Below, one piece after another: positions 45,829 to 54,578 of a stretch of 64,000 nucleotides of DNA. The notes beneath the pieces are model-generated. The model searched no databases. It was not told where the DNA came from and saw only the letters and a program-made list of their open reading frames with translations. Position 1 is the first letter of the stretch; each line of letters begins with the position of its first letter. This DNA is from Ramlibacter henchirensis (GTDB lineage: Bacteria; Pseudomonadota; Gammaproteobacteria; Burkholderiales; Burkholderiaceae_C), in assembly GCF_004682015.1 (NCBI RefSeq), contig NZ_SMLM01000001.1, positions 62,001 to 126,000 on the forward strand, written 5' to 3'. Both the position numbers and the translations under genes were made by a program.

Positions 45829-46358
45829 ACGCGGACTGGAAGTTCTGCCCGCAGTGCGCCACTGCGCTGCAGCCGATCACGCAGGTCGAGGACAGCGGCC
45901 CCCGGGAGCGGATGCGCTGCCCGGCCTGCCAGTGGACGCACTGGAACAATCCCACCCCGGTCCTGGCGGCGGTGGTGCAGTACCAGGACCAGATCCTGCT
46001 CGCGCGCAACGCGGCCTGGCCGCCCAAGGTCTATGCGCTGATCACCGGCTTCATGGAGGCAGGCGAGTCGCCGCAGGACGGGATCCGGCGCGAGCTGAAG
46101 GAAGAAACCAACCTCGACGCGCAGGAGGTCAGCCTGATCGGCGTCTACGACTTCCAGCGCATGAACCAGGTGATCATCGCCTACCACGTGCGCGCCGAAG
46201 GCGAGGTGAAGCTGTCGCCGGAGCTGGTGGACTGGCGGCTCTACGCCTATGACCAGGTCAAGTGCTGGCCGGCGGGCACGGGCTACGCGCTCGCGGACTG
46301 GCTGCGCGGCAAGGGCTACGAGCCGCAGTTCGTCGAGTGGCAGCGCCGCTCGCAGTAG
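45825..46358 (+). CDS. NUDIX hydrolase with zinc ribbon
   Basis: A 177-residue protein. An N-terminal zinc ribbon (CPQC near 8-11, CPAC near 35-38) precedes a NUDIX domain with the box GFMEAGESPQDGIRRELKEE followed by TNL, where the usual Gly is replaced by Asn. The layout resembles NudC-like NADH/ADP-ribose pyrophosphatases, but the NudC-specific SQPWPFPxS motif is absent, so the substrate is open. The GTG start at 45825 overlaps the cysM stop by 4 bp. Confidence 0.9.
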   Translation: MNADWKFCPQCATALQPITQVEDSGPRERMRCPACQWTHWNNPTPVLAAVVQYQDQILLARNAAWPPKVYALITGFMEAGESPQDGIRRELKEETNLDAQEVSLIGVYDFQRMNQVIIAYHVRAEGEVKLSPELVDWRLYAYDQVKCWPAGTGYALADWLRGKGYEPQFVEWQRRSQ

Positions 46359-46364
46359 GGGCGC

Positions 46365-46652
46365 TCAGGCCGGCTGCCAGCGGTTGCAGCCGAAATCGTC
46401 GGTGACGCACAGGGAGGCCCCGTGGCCGCTGCGGTCGGCCACGCCCGCGCCCGTGCGCAGGTCGAACGATCGGGCCGAGCCACCCATCGTGGCTTCACCG
46501 GCGCCCACCCGCACGGCGCCGAGCTGGCGCATTGCCAGGCAGACGAAGAGACCGGTGGCGGTGGCCACCAGCGAAGGCTGGGGCGGCTCGGAGTCGAGAT
46601 GCACGACGGCCGGTCCCTTGAAGCGGCAGTTGGCGCAAGTGTTGTTCACCAT
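46365..46652 (-). CDS. Small cysteine-containing protein of unknown function
   Basis: A 95-residue unrecognised protein with an N-terminal CANC motif (MVNNTCANCRFKGP), a middle Cys (LFVCLAMRQ) and two C-terminal Cys (SLCVTDDFGCNRW), which suggests a metal site or disulfides. GGAG lies 8 bp before the ATG. The start overlaps the rfbC stop by 7 bp, so translation looks coupled to the dTDP-rhamnose genes. There is no signal peptide or membrane helix. Confidence 0.65.
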   Translation of the reverse strand: MVNNTCANCRFKGPAVVHLDSEPPQPSLVATATGLFVCLAMRQLGAVRVGAGEATMGGSARSFDLRTGAGVADRSGHGASLCVTDDFGCNRWQPA

Positions 46653-47203
46653 GGGTAAAGCTCCGCCGATGCCCAGCGCGGGGCGGCCTGGTCCTTGGCC
46701 GACAGCGTGGGAAGGTTGCCGGCCTCGTCCAGTGGCCATTGCACGCCCACGTGCGGGTCGTTCCAGGCCAGGGCGCGCTCGTCGCTCGGCTCATAGTAAT
46801 CAGTGGTCTTGTACAGGAAGTCCGCCTGCCCGGAGAGAACCAGGAAGCCATGCGCGAAGCCCGGCGGCACCCACAGCTGGCGCTGGTTGTCCGCGCTGAG
46901 CTCCACGCCGACCCATTGGCCCAGGCGCGGAGAGGCCTTGCGCAGGTCGACCGCGACGTCGAAGACGCGGCCGCTCACCACGCGCACCAGCTTGCCTTGC
47001 GGCCGCGTGAGCTGGTAGTGCAGGCCCCGCAGCACGCCGCGTGCCGACCGTGAATGGTTGTCCTGCACGAAACGCACGGCTGCGCCGGTCGCCTGGTCGA
47101 ACGCACGCTCGTTCCAGCTCTCCATGAAGAAGCCGCGCGAATCGCCGAACACGCGCGGCTCGATGAGCAGCACTTCCGGCAGCCGGGTGGGCGTGGCCTT
47201 CAT
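46646..47203 (-). CDS. rfbC: dTDP-4-dehydrorhamnose 3,5-epimerase
   Basis: A 185-residue cupin epimerase in dTDP-L-rhamnose synthesis. It shows VLLIEPRVFGDSRGFFMESW, FVQDNHSRSARGVLRGLHYQ with the catalytic His, QGKLVRVVSGRVFDVAVDLR, LWVPPGFAHGFLVLS and YEPSDERALAWNDPHVGVQW. It sits 6 bp after rfbA. Confidence 0.97.
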   Translation of the reverse strand: MKATPTRLPEVLLIEPRVFGDSRGFFMESWNERAFDQATGAAVRFVQDNHSRSARGVLRGLHYQLTRPQGKLVRVVSGRVFDVAVDLRKASPRLGQWVGVELSADNQRQLWVPPGFAHGFLVLSGQADFLYKTTDYYEPSDERALAWNDPHVGVQWPLDEAGNLPTLSAKDQAAPRWASAELYPW

Positions 47204-47209
47204 TCCCGA

Positions 47210-48097
47210 TCATCCCTTGAGCAGCCCCGTCAGGTAGCTGCCATAACTGCTCTTGCCCAGCGGCTCGGCGAGCGCCACGAGCTGCGCATCGTCGATCCAC
47301 CCGTTGCGCCAGGCGACTTCTTCCGGACACGCCACCTTCAAGCCCTGCCTTTGCTCGAGCGTGTGGATGAACTGTGTCGCTTCCAGCAGGCTCTCGTGCG
47401 TACCCGTGTCCAGCCAGGCGAATCCGCGGCCCATGATCTGCACACGCAGGCGACCCCGCTCGAGGTAATGCTGGTTGACCGTGGTGATCTCCAGTTCGCC
47501 GCGCGCCGAAGGCTTGACCGCGGCTGCGATGTCGCAGACCTCGGCGTCGTAGAAATACAGGCCGGTGACTGCGCTGTTGCTCTTGGGATGCAGCGGCTTC
47601 TCCTCGATCGAGGTCGCTTTGCCGCCCTGCCCGAAGGCGACCACGCCATAGCGCTGCGGGTCGCGCACGTGGTACGCGAACACGGTCGCGCCGTCTACGG
47701 TGTCGTTGGCTTCCCTGAGAAGCTTCACGAGATCGTGGCCGTAGAAGATGTTGTCGCCCAGCACCAGGGCGCTCGGCGCACCACCCAGGAAGGCGCGGCC
47801 GATGATGAAGGCCTGGGCCAGGCCTTCAGGGCGCGGCTGCACCGCGTACGCGATGCGCATGCCCCACTGGCTGCCGTCGCCCAACAGCTGCTCGAAGCGC
47901 GGTGTGTCCTGCGGCGTGCTGATCACCAGCACTTCGCGGATGCCGGCCAGCATCAGCGTGGCCAGCGGGTAATACACCATGGGCTTGTCGAACACCGGCA
48001 GCAGCTGCTTGGAGATCGCCAGCGTGGCCGGGTGCAGGCGCGTGCCGGCGCCGCCGGCGAGGATGATGCCCTTTCGGGCGGGAGCGGTGGTCGGCAT
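47210..48097 (-). CDS. rfbA: Glucose-1-phosphate thymidylyltransferase
   Basis: A 295-residue nucleotidyltransferase forming dTDP-glucose. Motifs: [73 protein letters not shown] and [20 protein letters not shown], all RmlA-specific. It starts one base after the rfbD stop. Confidence 0.97.
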   Translation of the reverse strand: MPTTAPARKGIILAGGAGTRLHPATLAISKQLLPVFDKPMVYYPLATLMLAGIREVLVISTPQDTPRFEQLLGDGSQWGMRIAYAVQPRPEGLAQAFIIGRAFLGGAPSALVLGDNIFYGHDLVKLLREANDTVDGATVFAYHVRDPQRYGVVAFGQGGKATSIEEKPLHPKSNSAVTGLYFYDAEVCDIAAAVKPSARGELEITTVNQHYLERGRLRVQIMGRGFAWLDTGTHESLLEATQFIHTLEQRQGLKVACPEEVAWRNGWIDDAQLVALAEPLGKSSYGSYLTGLLKG

Positions 48098-48098
48098 A

Positions 48099-49022
48099 TC
48101 AGGTGCTTGCGGCGGCGCGATGCTGCGCCAGTTCTGCGATGACGGCGCGCACGCCGTCCTGCCACGGCGGGAGGGCGAGGCCGAACGTTTCGCGCAGGCG
48201 GGTGGTGTCCAGCCGGGAGTTCTTCGGGCGCGTGGCGCGCGCGGGGTAGTCGGCGGAGGCGATGGCCCTGACCCGATCCGCGCTGGCCCGCAAAGGCCAG
48301 CCGCGCGCGTTTGCTTCTTGCACGATCAGCTGCGCGTACTCGTGCCAGTTGGTCGAGCCACCGGCCGCGACGTGATAGATGCCGGCCAGGCGCTCGGGAT
48401 TGCGTTCGGCCGCAAGCACGCGCAGCGCGTGCGCCGTCACGTCGGCGATGAGGGCGGCGCGCGTGGGGGCACCCCACTGGTCCGCCACCACGGTCAGTTC
48501 ATCGCGAACAGCCGCAGCCTTGAGGATGCTGCTGGCGAAGTTCTGTCCCCAGCTGTCGAAGACCCAGCTCGTGCGCAACACGAGATGGCGCCGTGTTCCG
48601 TGCGCGATGGCCTGGTCGCCGGCGAGCTTGCTGCGGCCGTAGATGCTCGATGGGCGGGTGGCATCGGTCTCGCGCCAGGGCTTCTCGCCGCTGCCGTCGT
48701 ACACGTAGTCGGAGGAGTAGTGCACCAGCCACGCGCCTTGCCGTGTCGCTGCCTTCGCCAAGGCGTCGCAGGCGGATGCGTTCACCGCGAACGCGGCGTC
48801 CGGCTCGTCTTCGGCCCGGTCGACCGCCGTGTAGGCCGCAGCATTGACCACCACGTCCGGCGCCACGTCGGCGACGGATGCGGCGACGCCTTGCGCATCG
48901 CGAAGGTCGCCGCACAGTGGCGTGCTGCTGCGATCCAGCGGAATCACCTCGCCGACCACCGCAAGGCTGCGGCGCAGCTGCCAGCCGACCTGGCCGTTGG
49001 CGCCGAACAGCAGGATCTTCAT
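48099..49022 (-). CDS. rfbD: dTDP-4-dehydrorhamnose reductase
   Basis: A 307-residue SDR that reduces dTDP-4-keto-rhamnose to dTDP-L-rhamnose. It has [59 protein letters not shown] and [12 protein letters not shown] (YxxxK). The ATG at 49022 overlaps the rfbB stop by 4 bp. Confidence 0.97.
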   Translation of the reverse strand: MKILLFGANGQVGWQLRRSLAVVGEVIPLDRSSTPLCGDLRDAQGVAASVADVAPDVVVNAAAYTAVDRAEDEPDAAFAVNASACDALAKAATRQGAWLVHYSSDYVYDGSGEKPWRETDATRPSSIYGRSKLAGDQAIAHGTRRHLVLRTSWVFDSWGQNFASSILKAAAVRDELTVVADQWGAPTRAALIADVTAHALRVLAAERNPERLAGIYHVAAGGSTNWHEYAQLIVQEANARGWPLRASADRVRAIASADYPARATRPKNSRLDTTRLRETFGLALPPWQDGVRAVIAELAQHRAAAST

Positions 49023-50080
49023 GCCGCCTGGATGGTCGGGTACTGCTGCTCGACCCAGCGCCGGTACGCGCCGCTGGTGACCGACTCGACCCATTCCGGA
49101 TTGGTGAGATACCAGTGCACGGTGTCGCGGATGCCCTGCTCGAAACCGGTCGACGGCTTCCAGCCCAGCTCGCCGGCGATCTTCGTGTCGTCGATGCCGT
49201 AGCGCCGGTCGTGCCCGCGACGATCGGGCACGTGCTGGATCAGGTCGGCGTGACGACAGCCAGGCCGCGCCTCGTCCAGCACCTTGCACACCGTGTGGAC
49301 CACCTCCAGGTTGGTGCGCTCCGAACGCCCGCCGATGTTGTAGGTCTCGCCGGGCTTGCCGTGTTCGAGCACGGCGCGCAGCGCGGAGCAGTGGTCGCTG
49401 ACATGCAGCCAGTCGCGCACCTGTCGCCCATCGCCGTACACGGGCAGCGGCTTGCCTGCCAGCGCGTTGTGGATCATCAGCGGGATGAGCTTCTCCGGGA
49501 ACTGCCGCGGACCGTAGTTGTTGGAGCAGTTCGTGGTGATGACCGGCAGCTTGAAAGTGTGGTGCCAGGCCCGGGCGAAATGATCGGCCGCCGCCTTGGA
49601 CGCCGAGTAGGGGCTGTTGGGCTGGTACTGGTGGCGCTCGCTGAACGCCGGCTCCCCGGGTTGGAGCGAGCCGAACACTTCGTCGGTGGACACGTTGATG
49701 AAGCGGAATGCCTCTGCTTCGGATTCCGGCAAGGCCTTCCAGAACTCGCAGGCCGCCTGGAGCAGCCGCGTCGTGCCGACGACATTCGTCTGGATGAAGG
49801 CTTCCGGACCGGCGATGGAGCGGTCCACATGGCTCTCGGCGGCGAAATGAACGATCGCGCGCGGCCGATGCTGGCCGAGCAATCGCGCCACCAGGTCGGC
49901 GTCGCCGATGTCGCCGCGGACGAAACGGTAGGCGGGCTGGCTGTCGACTTCCCGCAGGTTGCCCAGGTGGCCGGCGTACGTGAGAAGGTCCAGGTTGACC
50001 ACGGGCTCTCGCCCCTGGTGCAGCCAGTCGAGGATGAACGCGGAACCGATGAATCCGCAGCCGCCGGTGACAAGGATCAT
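49019..50080 (-). CDS. rfbB: dTDP-glucose 4,6-dehydratase
   Basis: A 353-residue SDR dehydratase, the first gene of the leftward rfbBDAC operon. It shows ILVTGGCGFIGSAFILDWLH, VHFAAESHVDRSI, INVSTDEVFGSL (catalytic Thr-Asp-Glu), YSASKAAADHFARAWHHTF (YxxxK) and RQVRDWLHVSDHCSAL. The start at 50080 (MILVTGGCG) leaves 94 bp to the divergent tusA gene for both promoters. Confidence 0.97.
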   Translation of the reverse strand: MILVTGGCGFIGSAFILDWLHQGREPVVNLDLLTYAGHLGNLREVDSQPAYRFVRGDIGDADLVARLLGQHRPRAIVHFAAESHVDRSIAGPEAFIQTNVVGTTRLLQAACEFWKALPESEAEAFRFINVSTDEVFGSLQPGEPAFSERHQYQPNSPYSASKAAADHFARAWHHTFKLPVITTNCSNNYGPRQFPEKLIPLMIHNALAGKPLPVYGDGRQVRDWLHVSDHCSALRAVLEHGKPGETYNIGGRSERTNLEVVHTVCKVLDEARPGCRHADLIQHVPDRRGHDRRYGIDDTKIAGELGWKPSTGFEQGIRDTVHWYLTNPEWVESVTSGAYRRWVEQQYPTIQAA

Positions 50081-50146
50081 GAAGTGGTCTGCCCAGAACA
50101 CCGCGACGATAGCAAATGCCCGCAGCGCGCCTGCCGGCAACGTGCC

Positions 50147-50152
50147 TAGAAT
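50147..50152 (+). promoter_or_regulatory. Putative -10 hexamer of tusA
   Basis: TAGAAT lies 22 bp before the tusA start codon, giving a short leader. No convincing -35 is seen. Confidence 0.4.
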
Positions 50153-50174
50153 CAGACACCCTCGACGGCGCACC

Positions 50175-50402
50175 ATGAACATCGACAAGCAAATCGACAC
50201 CCGCGGCCTGAACTGCCCGCTGCCCATCCTGCGCGCCAAGAAGGCGCTGACGGACATGCAGTCCGGCCAGCTGCTGAAGGTGGTGGCCACGGACCCCGGC
50301 TCGCTGCGGGACTTCCAGGCGTTCGCGCGGCAGACCGGCAACGAGCTGGTCGAGCAGCAGCAGCAGGGCGAGGAGATCATCCACGTGCTGCGCCGGCGCT
50401 GA
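50175..50402 (+). CDS. tusA: TusA-family sulfurtransferase
   Basis: A 75-residue sulfur carrier of the TusA/SirA/YeeD family. It has DTRGLNCPLPILRAKKAL at the start, with the persulfide Cys in the CPxP motif, and ATDPGSLRDFQAFARQTGNE. A Gln-rich stretch (EQQQQGEE) comes before the end. It lies far from other tRNA-thiolation genes, so whether it serves tRNA, molybdenum cofactor or another sulfur pathway is open. Confidence 0.9.
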   Translation: MNIDKQIDTRGLNCPLPILRAKKALTDMQSGQLLKVVATDPGSLRDFQAFARQTGNELVEQQQQGEEIIHVLRRR

Positions 50403-50420
50403 GGCACGGCTTACGCAAAG

Positions 50421-50448
50421 AAAAAGGCGCCGGACCGGCGCCTTTTTT
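50421..50448. terminator. Bidirectional Rho-independent terminator
   Basis: GGCGCCGG and CCGGCGCC (50426-50442) form a near-continuous GC hairpin flanked by five A on the left and six T on the right. It can stop tusA rightward and galU leftward. Confidence 0.92.
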
Positions 50449-50470
50449 CATTCGGGACCCGAAAGGCTCG

Positions 50471-51358
50471 TCAGAGCTTGAGCCCCTTGAGGTACTCGCG
50501 GAAGCCGGGCCCGAGCTGCGGGTTCTTCAGCGCGAAATCCACGGTGGCTTCGAGGAAGCCGTCCTTGCTGCCGCAGTCGTAGCGGCGGCCCTGGTACAGG
50601 TAGGCGTGGACGCCTTCGGTTTCCATCAGCCGAGCGATGCCATCGGTCAGCTGGATCTCGCCGCCCGCGCCGCGCGGGTTGGTGCGGATCATGTCGAACA
50701 CGGCCGGCGTCAGCACATAGCGGCCCGCGATGCCCATGCGCGAAGGCGCGCTGTCCGGATCGGGCTTCTCGACCATGCGCTTCACACGGGTGAGCCGCTC
50801 GCCGGCCGTGTCGCCCGCGACGATGCCGTAACGCTTGACGTGCTCACGCGGCACTTCCTGCACCGCGAGGATGCACGTCGGCGTGCGCTCGAACTGCTGG
50901 ACCATCTGCGCGAGCACGGAAGGCCCGCCCTCGAGGCCGGTCATCAGGTCGTCCGGCAGCAGCACCGCGAACGGCTCATCGCCCACGATCGGCGCTGCGC
51001 ACAGCACGGCGTGGCCAAGACCCAGCGCACGCGCCTGGCGCACGAAGGAGCAGGACATGTCGGGTGGAGCCAACGAACGCACGACGTCGAGTAGTTCTTT
51101 CTTCTTCCCTGCCTCGAGTTCCATCTCGAGTTCAGGCGAGGAGTCGAAGTGGTCCTCGATCGCGCGCTTGCTGCGGCCGGTGACGAACACCATGTGGCGG
51201 ATGCCGGCCTCATAGGCCTCCTCGACCGCGTACTGGATCAAGGGCCGGTCGACGACCGGGAGCATTTCCTTGGGGATGGCCTTGGTGGCCGGAAGGAATC
51301 GAGTGCCGAGGCCGGCTACAGGAAAAACGGCCTTGTTGATCCTCGTGACATTTTTCAT
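50471..51358 (-). CDS. galU: UTP--glucose-1-phosphate uridylyltransferase
   Basis: A 295-residue enzyme making UDP-glucose for surface glycans. It shows AVFPVAGLGTRFLPATKAIP, KEMLPVVDRPLIQYAVEEAY, FVTGRSKRAIEDHFDSSPEL and MVEKPDPDSAPSRMGIAGRY. It is monocistronic, shares the bidirectional terminator with tusA and is divergent from the dehydrogenase-like gene. Confidence 0.97.
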   Translation of the reverse strand: MKNVTRINKAVFPVAGLGTRFLPATKAIPKEMLPVVDRPLIQYAVEEAYEAGIRHMVFVTGRSKRAIEDHFDSSPELEMELEAGKKKELLDVVRSLAPPDMSCSFVRQARALGLGHAVLCAAPIVGDEPFAVLLPDDLMTGLEGGPSVLAQMVQQFERTPTCILAVQEVPREHVKRYGIVAGDTAGERLTRVKRMVEKPDPDSAPSRMGIAGRYVLTPAVFDMIRTNPRGAGGEIQLTDGIARLMETEGVHAYLYQGRRYDCGSKDGFLEATVDFALKNPQLGPGFREYLKGLKL

Positions 51359-51387
51359 CGACTGGAAAGACGATCTTGGTTAGAGTC

Positions 51388-51403
51388 CGTGAAGTGTTTC
51401 ACG
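51388..51403. promoter_or_regulatory. Palindrome in the galU divergent region
   Basis: CGTGAA-gtgt-TTCACG, 6-bp arms and a 4-base spacer, in the 106-bp gap between galU and the dehydrogenase-like gene. A candidate operator only. Confidence 0.3.
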
Positions 51404-51464
51404 AGCAGGCCGTGTCGAGCTTTCTCAACGGCTGATTACTCTGTCGGACAAGGGCGCAATTCGA

Positions 51465-52469
51465 GTGGACATCTTACTGGTCGATCGTCTGGTCCCCGAA
51501 GCGCTTGCCTGGCTGCAGGAACGCCACGGCCTCGAATCCCGCCCCGAACTCGCGGCCGATCCCAGCGCGCTGCGCAAGGCCCTCTACAAGGCCGAGGCCG
51601 TGGTGCTGCCGCGCAAGGTCGTCGTCACGCAGGAATTCCTCGACTTCGCGCCGCGCCTGAAAGCCATCGCGCGCATGCATGGCGGCACCGACAACACTGA
51701 TCTCGAAGCCTGCCGCGAGCGTGGCGTGCGCGTCATCCAGGCCACCACGGCCAACGTGCGTTCCAACGCCGAGTACCTGCTGGCCAGCCTGCTGCTGCTC
51801 TACCGCCGCGGCATCGGCGCTGCACTCAGTGCGGACCGAAATGCCGAGATCCGGCTCGGCCGCGAACTCAATGGCAGCGTGGTCGGCGTGCTGGGCCTCG
51901 CGCCCACCGCGCACACGCTCGCGCTGATGCTGCATTCGCTGGGCGCCAAGCTGATCGGCTACGACCCGGCCGTGCACCACACCGCTCCCATCTGGCAGCG
52001 GCTGAACATCCAGCCCGTGGGCCTGCAGGACCTGATGGTGCATTCCGACGCGGTCACCGTGCAGGTGATGTACGCGTCCCGCTATCACAACTTCATCAAC
52101 GAGAAGCTGCTCGCGCACTGCAAGCCCGGCCAGGTCTGGGTGGGCATCAGCCGTTCGCAGCTGTTCGAGCCCGAGGCTTTCGCCCGCGCCCTGGGCGACG
52201 GCCGCATCGAAGCGGCGCTGCTCGACGGGGCCGATGCCGGCTTCGCGAGCAAGGGTTCGCCGTTGCACGAGTGCACCAACCTCTTCCTCACGCCTCGCCT
52301 TGGTTCGCAGACCAGGGAGGCGAGATTGCGCGCCAGCTGGTACGTGGCGCATCGCATCCACGAGACGCTGTCCGCGCCCAAGGATGGTCCGGTGTCCGAA
52401 ATGCCCACCGGCATGATGGACCTGGAAGGCGGCGCCCGGCGCAGCGAGCCGGCGTTCATCGTCAGATAG
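51465..52469 (+). CDS. Degenerate D-2-hydroxyacid dehydrogenase-like protein
   Basis: A 334-residue protein with the D-isomer 2-hydroxyacid dehydrogenase layout (KAIARMHGGTDNTDLEACRE, RSNAEYLLASLLLLYRRG, LDGADAGFASKGSPLHECTN). Key elements are altered. The nucleotide loop usually GLGxIG reads GVLGLAPTAHTLA. The HxPLTxxT region reads VMYASRYHNF. The catalytic-His segment LTPHxG reads LTPRLGSQT, with Arg for His. It may be inactive or do other chemistry. It starts at GTG 51465. The frame is intact, so it is not a broken gene. Confidence 0.82.
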   Translation: MDILLVDRLVPEALAWLQERHGLESRPELAADPSALRKALYKAEAVVLPRKVVVTQEFLDFAPRLKAIARMHGGTDNTDLEACRERGVRVIQATTANVRSNAEYLLASLLLLYRRGIGAALSADRNAEIRLGRELNGSVVGVLGLAPTAHTLALMLHSLGAKLIGYDPAVHHTAPIWQRLNIQPVGLQDLMVHSDAVTVQVMYASRYHNFINEKLLAHCKPGQVWVGISRSQLFEPEAFARALGDGRIEAALLDGADAGFASKGSPLHECTNLFLTPRLGSQTREARLRASWYVAHRIHETLSAPKDGPVSEMPTGMMDLEGGARRSEPAFIVR

Positions 52470-52496
52470 TTCGCCTGCAAAACGCCGCGCGCGTTT

Positions 52497-53558
52497 TCAG
52501 GTCCCCGCATCCTTGTGCTTGTCCGCCTCGGTCGTGAACGCGTCCGCGTAGAACTCCTCCGGCGGCAGCTTGCAGTTGGCGCTGTATTCGTCGCGCGCCG
52601 AGTCCACCACGATGGGTGCGCCGCAGGCGTAGACCTGGTGGCCTGAAAGGTCCGGGAGGTCCTCCATCACGGCCTTGTGCACGAAGCCCGTGCGGCCGGT
52701 CCAGTTGTCCTCGGGCAGCGCATTGGAGATCACGGGCACGTACTTGAGGTTGCCCATCTCCGCGCAGCGCGCCTGCACCCAGTCGTCCATGTACAGGTCC
52801 GCGGGGCGGCGCCCGCCCCAGTAGAGCGTGGCCGGGCGCGAGATGCCCTTGTATTGCATGTGCTCGATGAGCGCCTTGATCGGCGCGAAGCCGGTGCCCG
52901 AAGCCAGCAGGATCATCGGCTTGTCCGAGTCCTCGCGCAGGAAGAAGCTGCCGTACGGGCCTTCCACGCGCAGGATCTCCTTTTCCTTCATCGCGCCGAA
53001 CACGTGTTCGGTGAACTTGCCGCCCGGCATGTGCCGGACATGCAGCTCCAGGCCGGGGCCGTTGTGCGGCGCGTTGGCCATCGAGTAGCTGCGGCGCGCG
53101 CCGTCGCGCAGGATGAACTCGACGTACTGCCCCGCGTGGTAGCGCATCGTGTCGTTGGCCGGCAGCTGCAGCCTGATGACCATCACGTCGTGAGACTTCT
53201 TCTCCAGCGAGATCACGCGCGAGGGCATCTTCTTGACCGGGAACGCCGATTCGTCGGTGACCTGCCTCGACTCGAGCACCACGTCGGTGAGCGGCGTCGC
53301 GCTGCAGGTGAGGATGTAGCCGTTGGCCTCCTCCTCGGCGCTCAGGGCCTTGCTCTGGTGCATGCGGTGCACGACCTGGCCCTCGAGCTTCCTGCACTTG
53401 CACGAGCCGCAAGCACCGTCCTTGCAGCCGTAGGGCAGGCCGATGCCCTGGCGGATCGCCGCGGCGAGCAGGGCCTCATCGGCATTGGTGCTGAAGGTCC
53501 GCCCGCTGGGCTGCACCGTCACCTGGAAGGGGCCTGCGGCGGCCTCGGCGGTGGTCAT
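52497..53558 (-). CDS. Ferredoxin-type flavin reductase (AscD/RfbI-like)
   Basis: A 353-residue electron-transfer protein. An N-terminal plant-type 2Fe-2S domain has Cys45, Cys50, Cys53 (GCKDGACGSC) and Cys85 (LTCSA). An FAD domain has RRSYSMANAPH, and an NAD(P) domain has ILLASGTGFAPIKALIEHMQ and VYACGAP. The family is often named CDP-6-deoxy-3,4-glucoseen reductase. No other CDP-dideoxyhexose genes are here, so its partner is more likely a general oxygenase or reductase. It is convergent with the dehydrogenase-like gene and divergent from the SDR gene. Confidence 0.9.
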   Translation of the reverse strand: MTTAEAAAGPFQVTVQPSGRTFSTNADEALLAAAIRQGIGLPYGCKDGACGSCKCRKLEGQVVHRMHQSKALSAEEEANGYILTCSATPLTDVVLESRQVTDESAFPVKKMPSRVISLEKKSHDVMVIRLQLPANDTMRYHAGQYVEFILRDGARRSYSMANAPHNGPGLELHVRHMPGGKFTEHVFGAMKEKEILRVEGPYGSFFLREDSDKPMILLASGTGFAPIKALIEHMQYKGISRPATLYWGGRRPADLYMDDWVQARCAEMGNLKYVPVISNALPEDNWTGRTGFVHKAVMEDLPDLSGHQVYACGAPIVVDSARDEYSANCKLPPEEFYADAFTTEADKHKDAGT

Positions 53559-53621
53559 GGGTTGGGTATCCTCGGGAGCTGGTCTTCACACGACGAACTC
53601 CGTATTTTGCCCTCGAACCAG

Positions 53622-54530
53622 ATGCCCCTCGGCGCGCTGCCCACCCGCTTCCGGCGCGAGCGGGTGCTGGTGGTCGGCTGCGGCGACGTCGGCCTGCGGG
53701 TTGCACGCGAACTCCACGGCCGTGTTCGCCTGCTGGCGCTGACCTCATCGCCGGAGCGCGTGCCCGTGCTGCGGCAGCGGGGCCTGTTGCCGTTGCAAGG
53801 CAACCTCGACGACCGTCACTCGATCGCGCGCTTGGCGGGGTTGGCCACACGCCTCGTGCATCTCGCGCCGCCGCCGGGTGAAGCCCGGGTGGCGACCGAC
53901 CCGCGCACGACGACCTTGCTGCGTGCATTGCGGCTGCGCACGCCGCCGGCATCGATCGTCTACGGCTCCACCACCGGCGTGTACGGCGACTGCGGCGGCG
54001 AGAAAGTTTCCGAGTGCCGCATGGTGTCGCCGCGTACGTCGCGCGCCTCGCGCCGCGTCGACGCCGAACAGGCGCTGCGCTTCTTCGGCCGCTCGGCGGC
54101 GGTGCGCGCCAGCATCCTGCGCATCCCCGGCATCTACGCGCCCGACCGCGAAGGCGGCACGCCGCGCGAACGCCTGCTCAAACGCACGCCCGTGCTGCGG
54201 CCGCAGGACGACGTCTACACCAACCACATCCACGCCGACGACCTGGCGCGCGCGGTGGTGGCCGCGCTCTGGCGCGGCCGCCCGCAACGGGTGGTGAACA
54301 CGGTCGACGACACCGAAATGAAGATGGGCGACTGGTTCGACCTGGCGGCCGACGTGTATGGGCTGGCGCGGCCGCCTCGCGTCGCGCGCGAGCAGGCGCA
54401 AGGGGCGCTCCCGATCGCCGTGCTGAGCTTCATGGGCGAGTCGCGCCGCCTGGACAACACGCGGCTCAAGCGCGAACTGCGGCTGCGGCTGCGCTATCCC
54501 ACCGTGGACCACGGCCTGCGCAGCGGCTGA
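53622..54530 (+). CDS. SDR-family NAD(P)-binding protein (YeeZ-like)
   Basis: A 302-residue atypical SDR with VLVVGCGDVGLRVARELHGR at about 16-35, VHLAPPPGE, SIVYGSTTGVYGDCGGEKVS and RVDAEQALR where YxxxK is expected. The catalytic Tyr is not obvious, as in other YeeZ-type proteins. YTNHIHADDLARAVVAALWR follows. The activity is unknown. The ATG at 53622 is 63 bp from the divergent reductase start, and argB begins 48 bp after the stop. Confidence 0.82.
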   Translation: MPLGALPTRFRRERVLVVGCGDVGLRVARELHGRVRLLALTSSPERVPVLRQRGLLPLQGNLDDRHSIARLAGLATRLVHLAPPPGEARVATDPRTTTLLRALRLRTPPASIVYGSTTGVYGDCGGEKVSECRMVSPRTSRASRRVDAEQALRFFGRSAAVRASILRIPGIYAPDREGGTPRERLLKRTPVLRPQDDVYTNHIHADDLARAVVAALWRGRPQRVVNTVDDTEMKMGDWFDLAADVYGLARPPRVAREQAQGALPIAVLSFMGESRRLDNTRLKRELRLRLRYPTVDHGLRSG

Positions 54531-54548
54531 GGCCGGCGAGGGTCCTTC

Positions 54549-54554
54549 TACAAT
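54549..54554 (+). promoter_or_regulatory. Putative -10 hexamer of argB
   Basis: TACAAT lies 24 bp before the argB start codon. No clear -35 is seen at the expected distance. Confidence 0.4.
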
Positions 54555-54578
54555 TTGCGGTCCCCATCCGCTGCCGCC

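Noticed and set aside
51388..51403. Possible ParB parS site near galU
   Set aside because: The palindrome CGTGAA-gtgt-TTCACG has arms in the wrong order for the canonical TGTTTCACGTGAAACA site, and no par genes are near.
52497..54530. CDP-3,6-dideoxyhexose biosynthesis cluster suggested by the reductase and SDR genes
   Set aside because: No CDP-glucose synthase, dehydratase or E1-type enzyme is present; the SDR is YeeZ-like and divergent.
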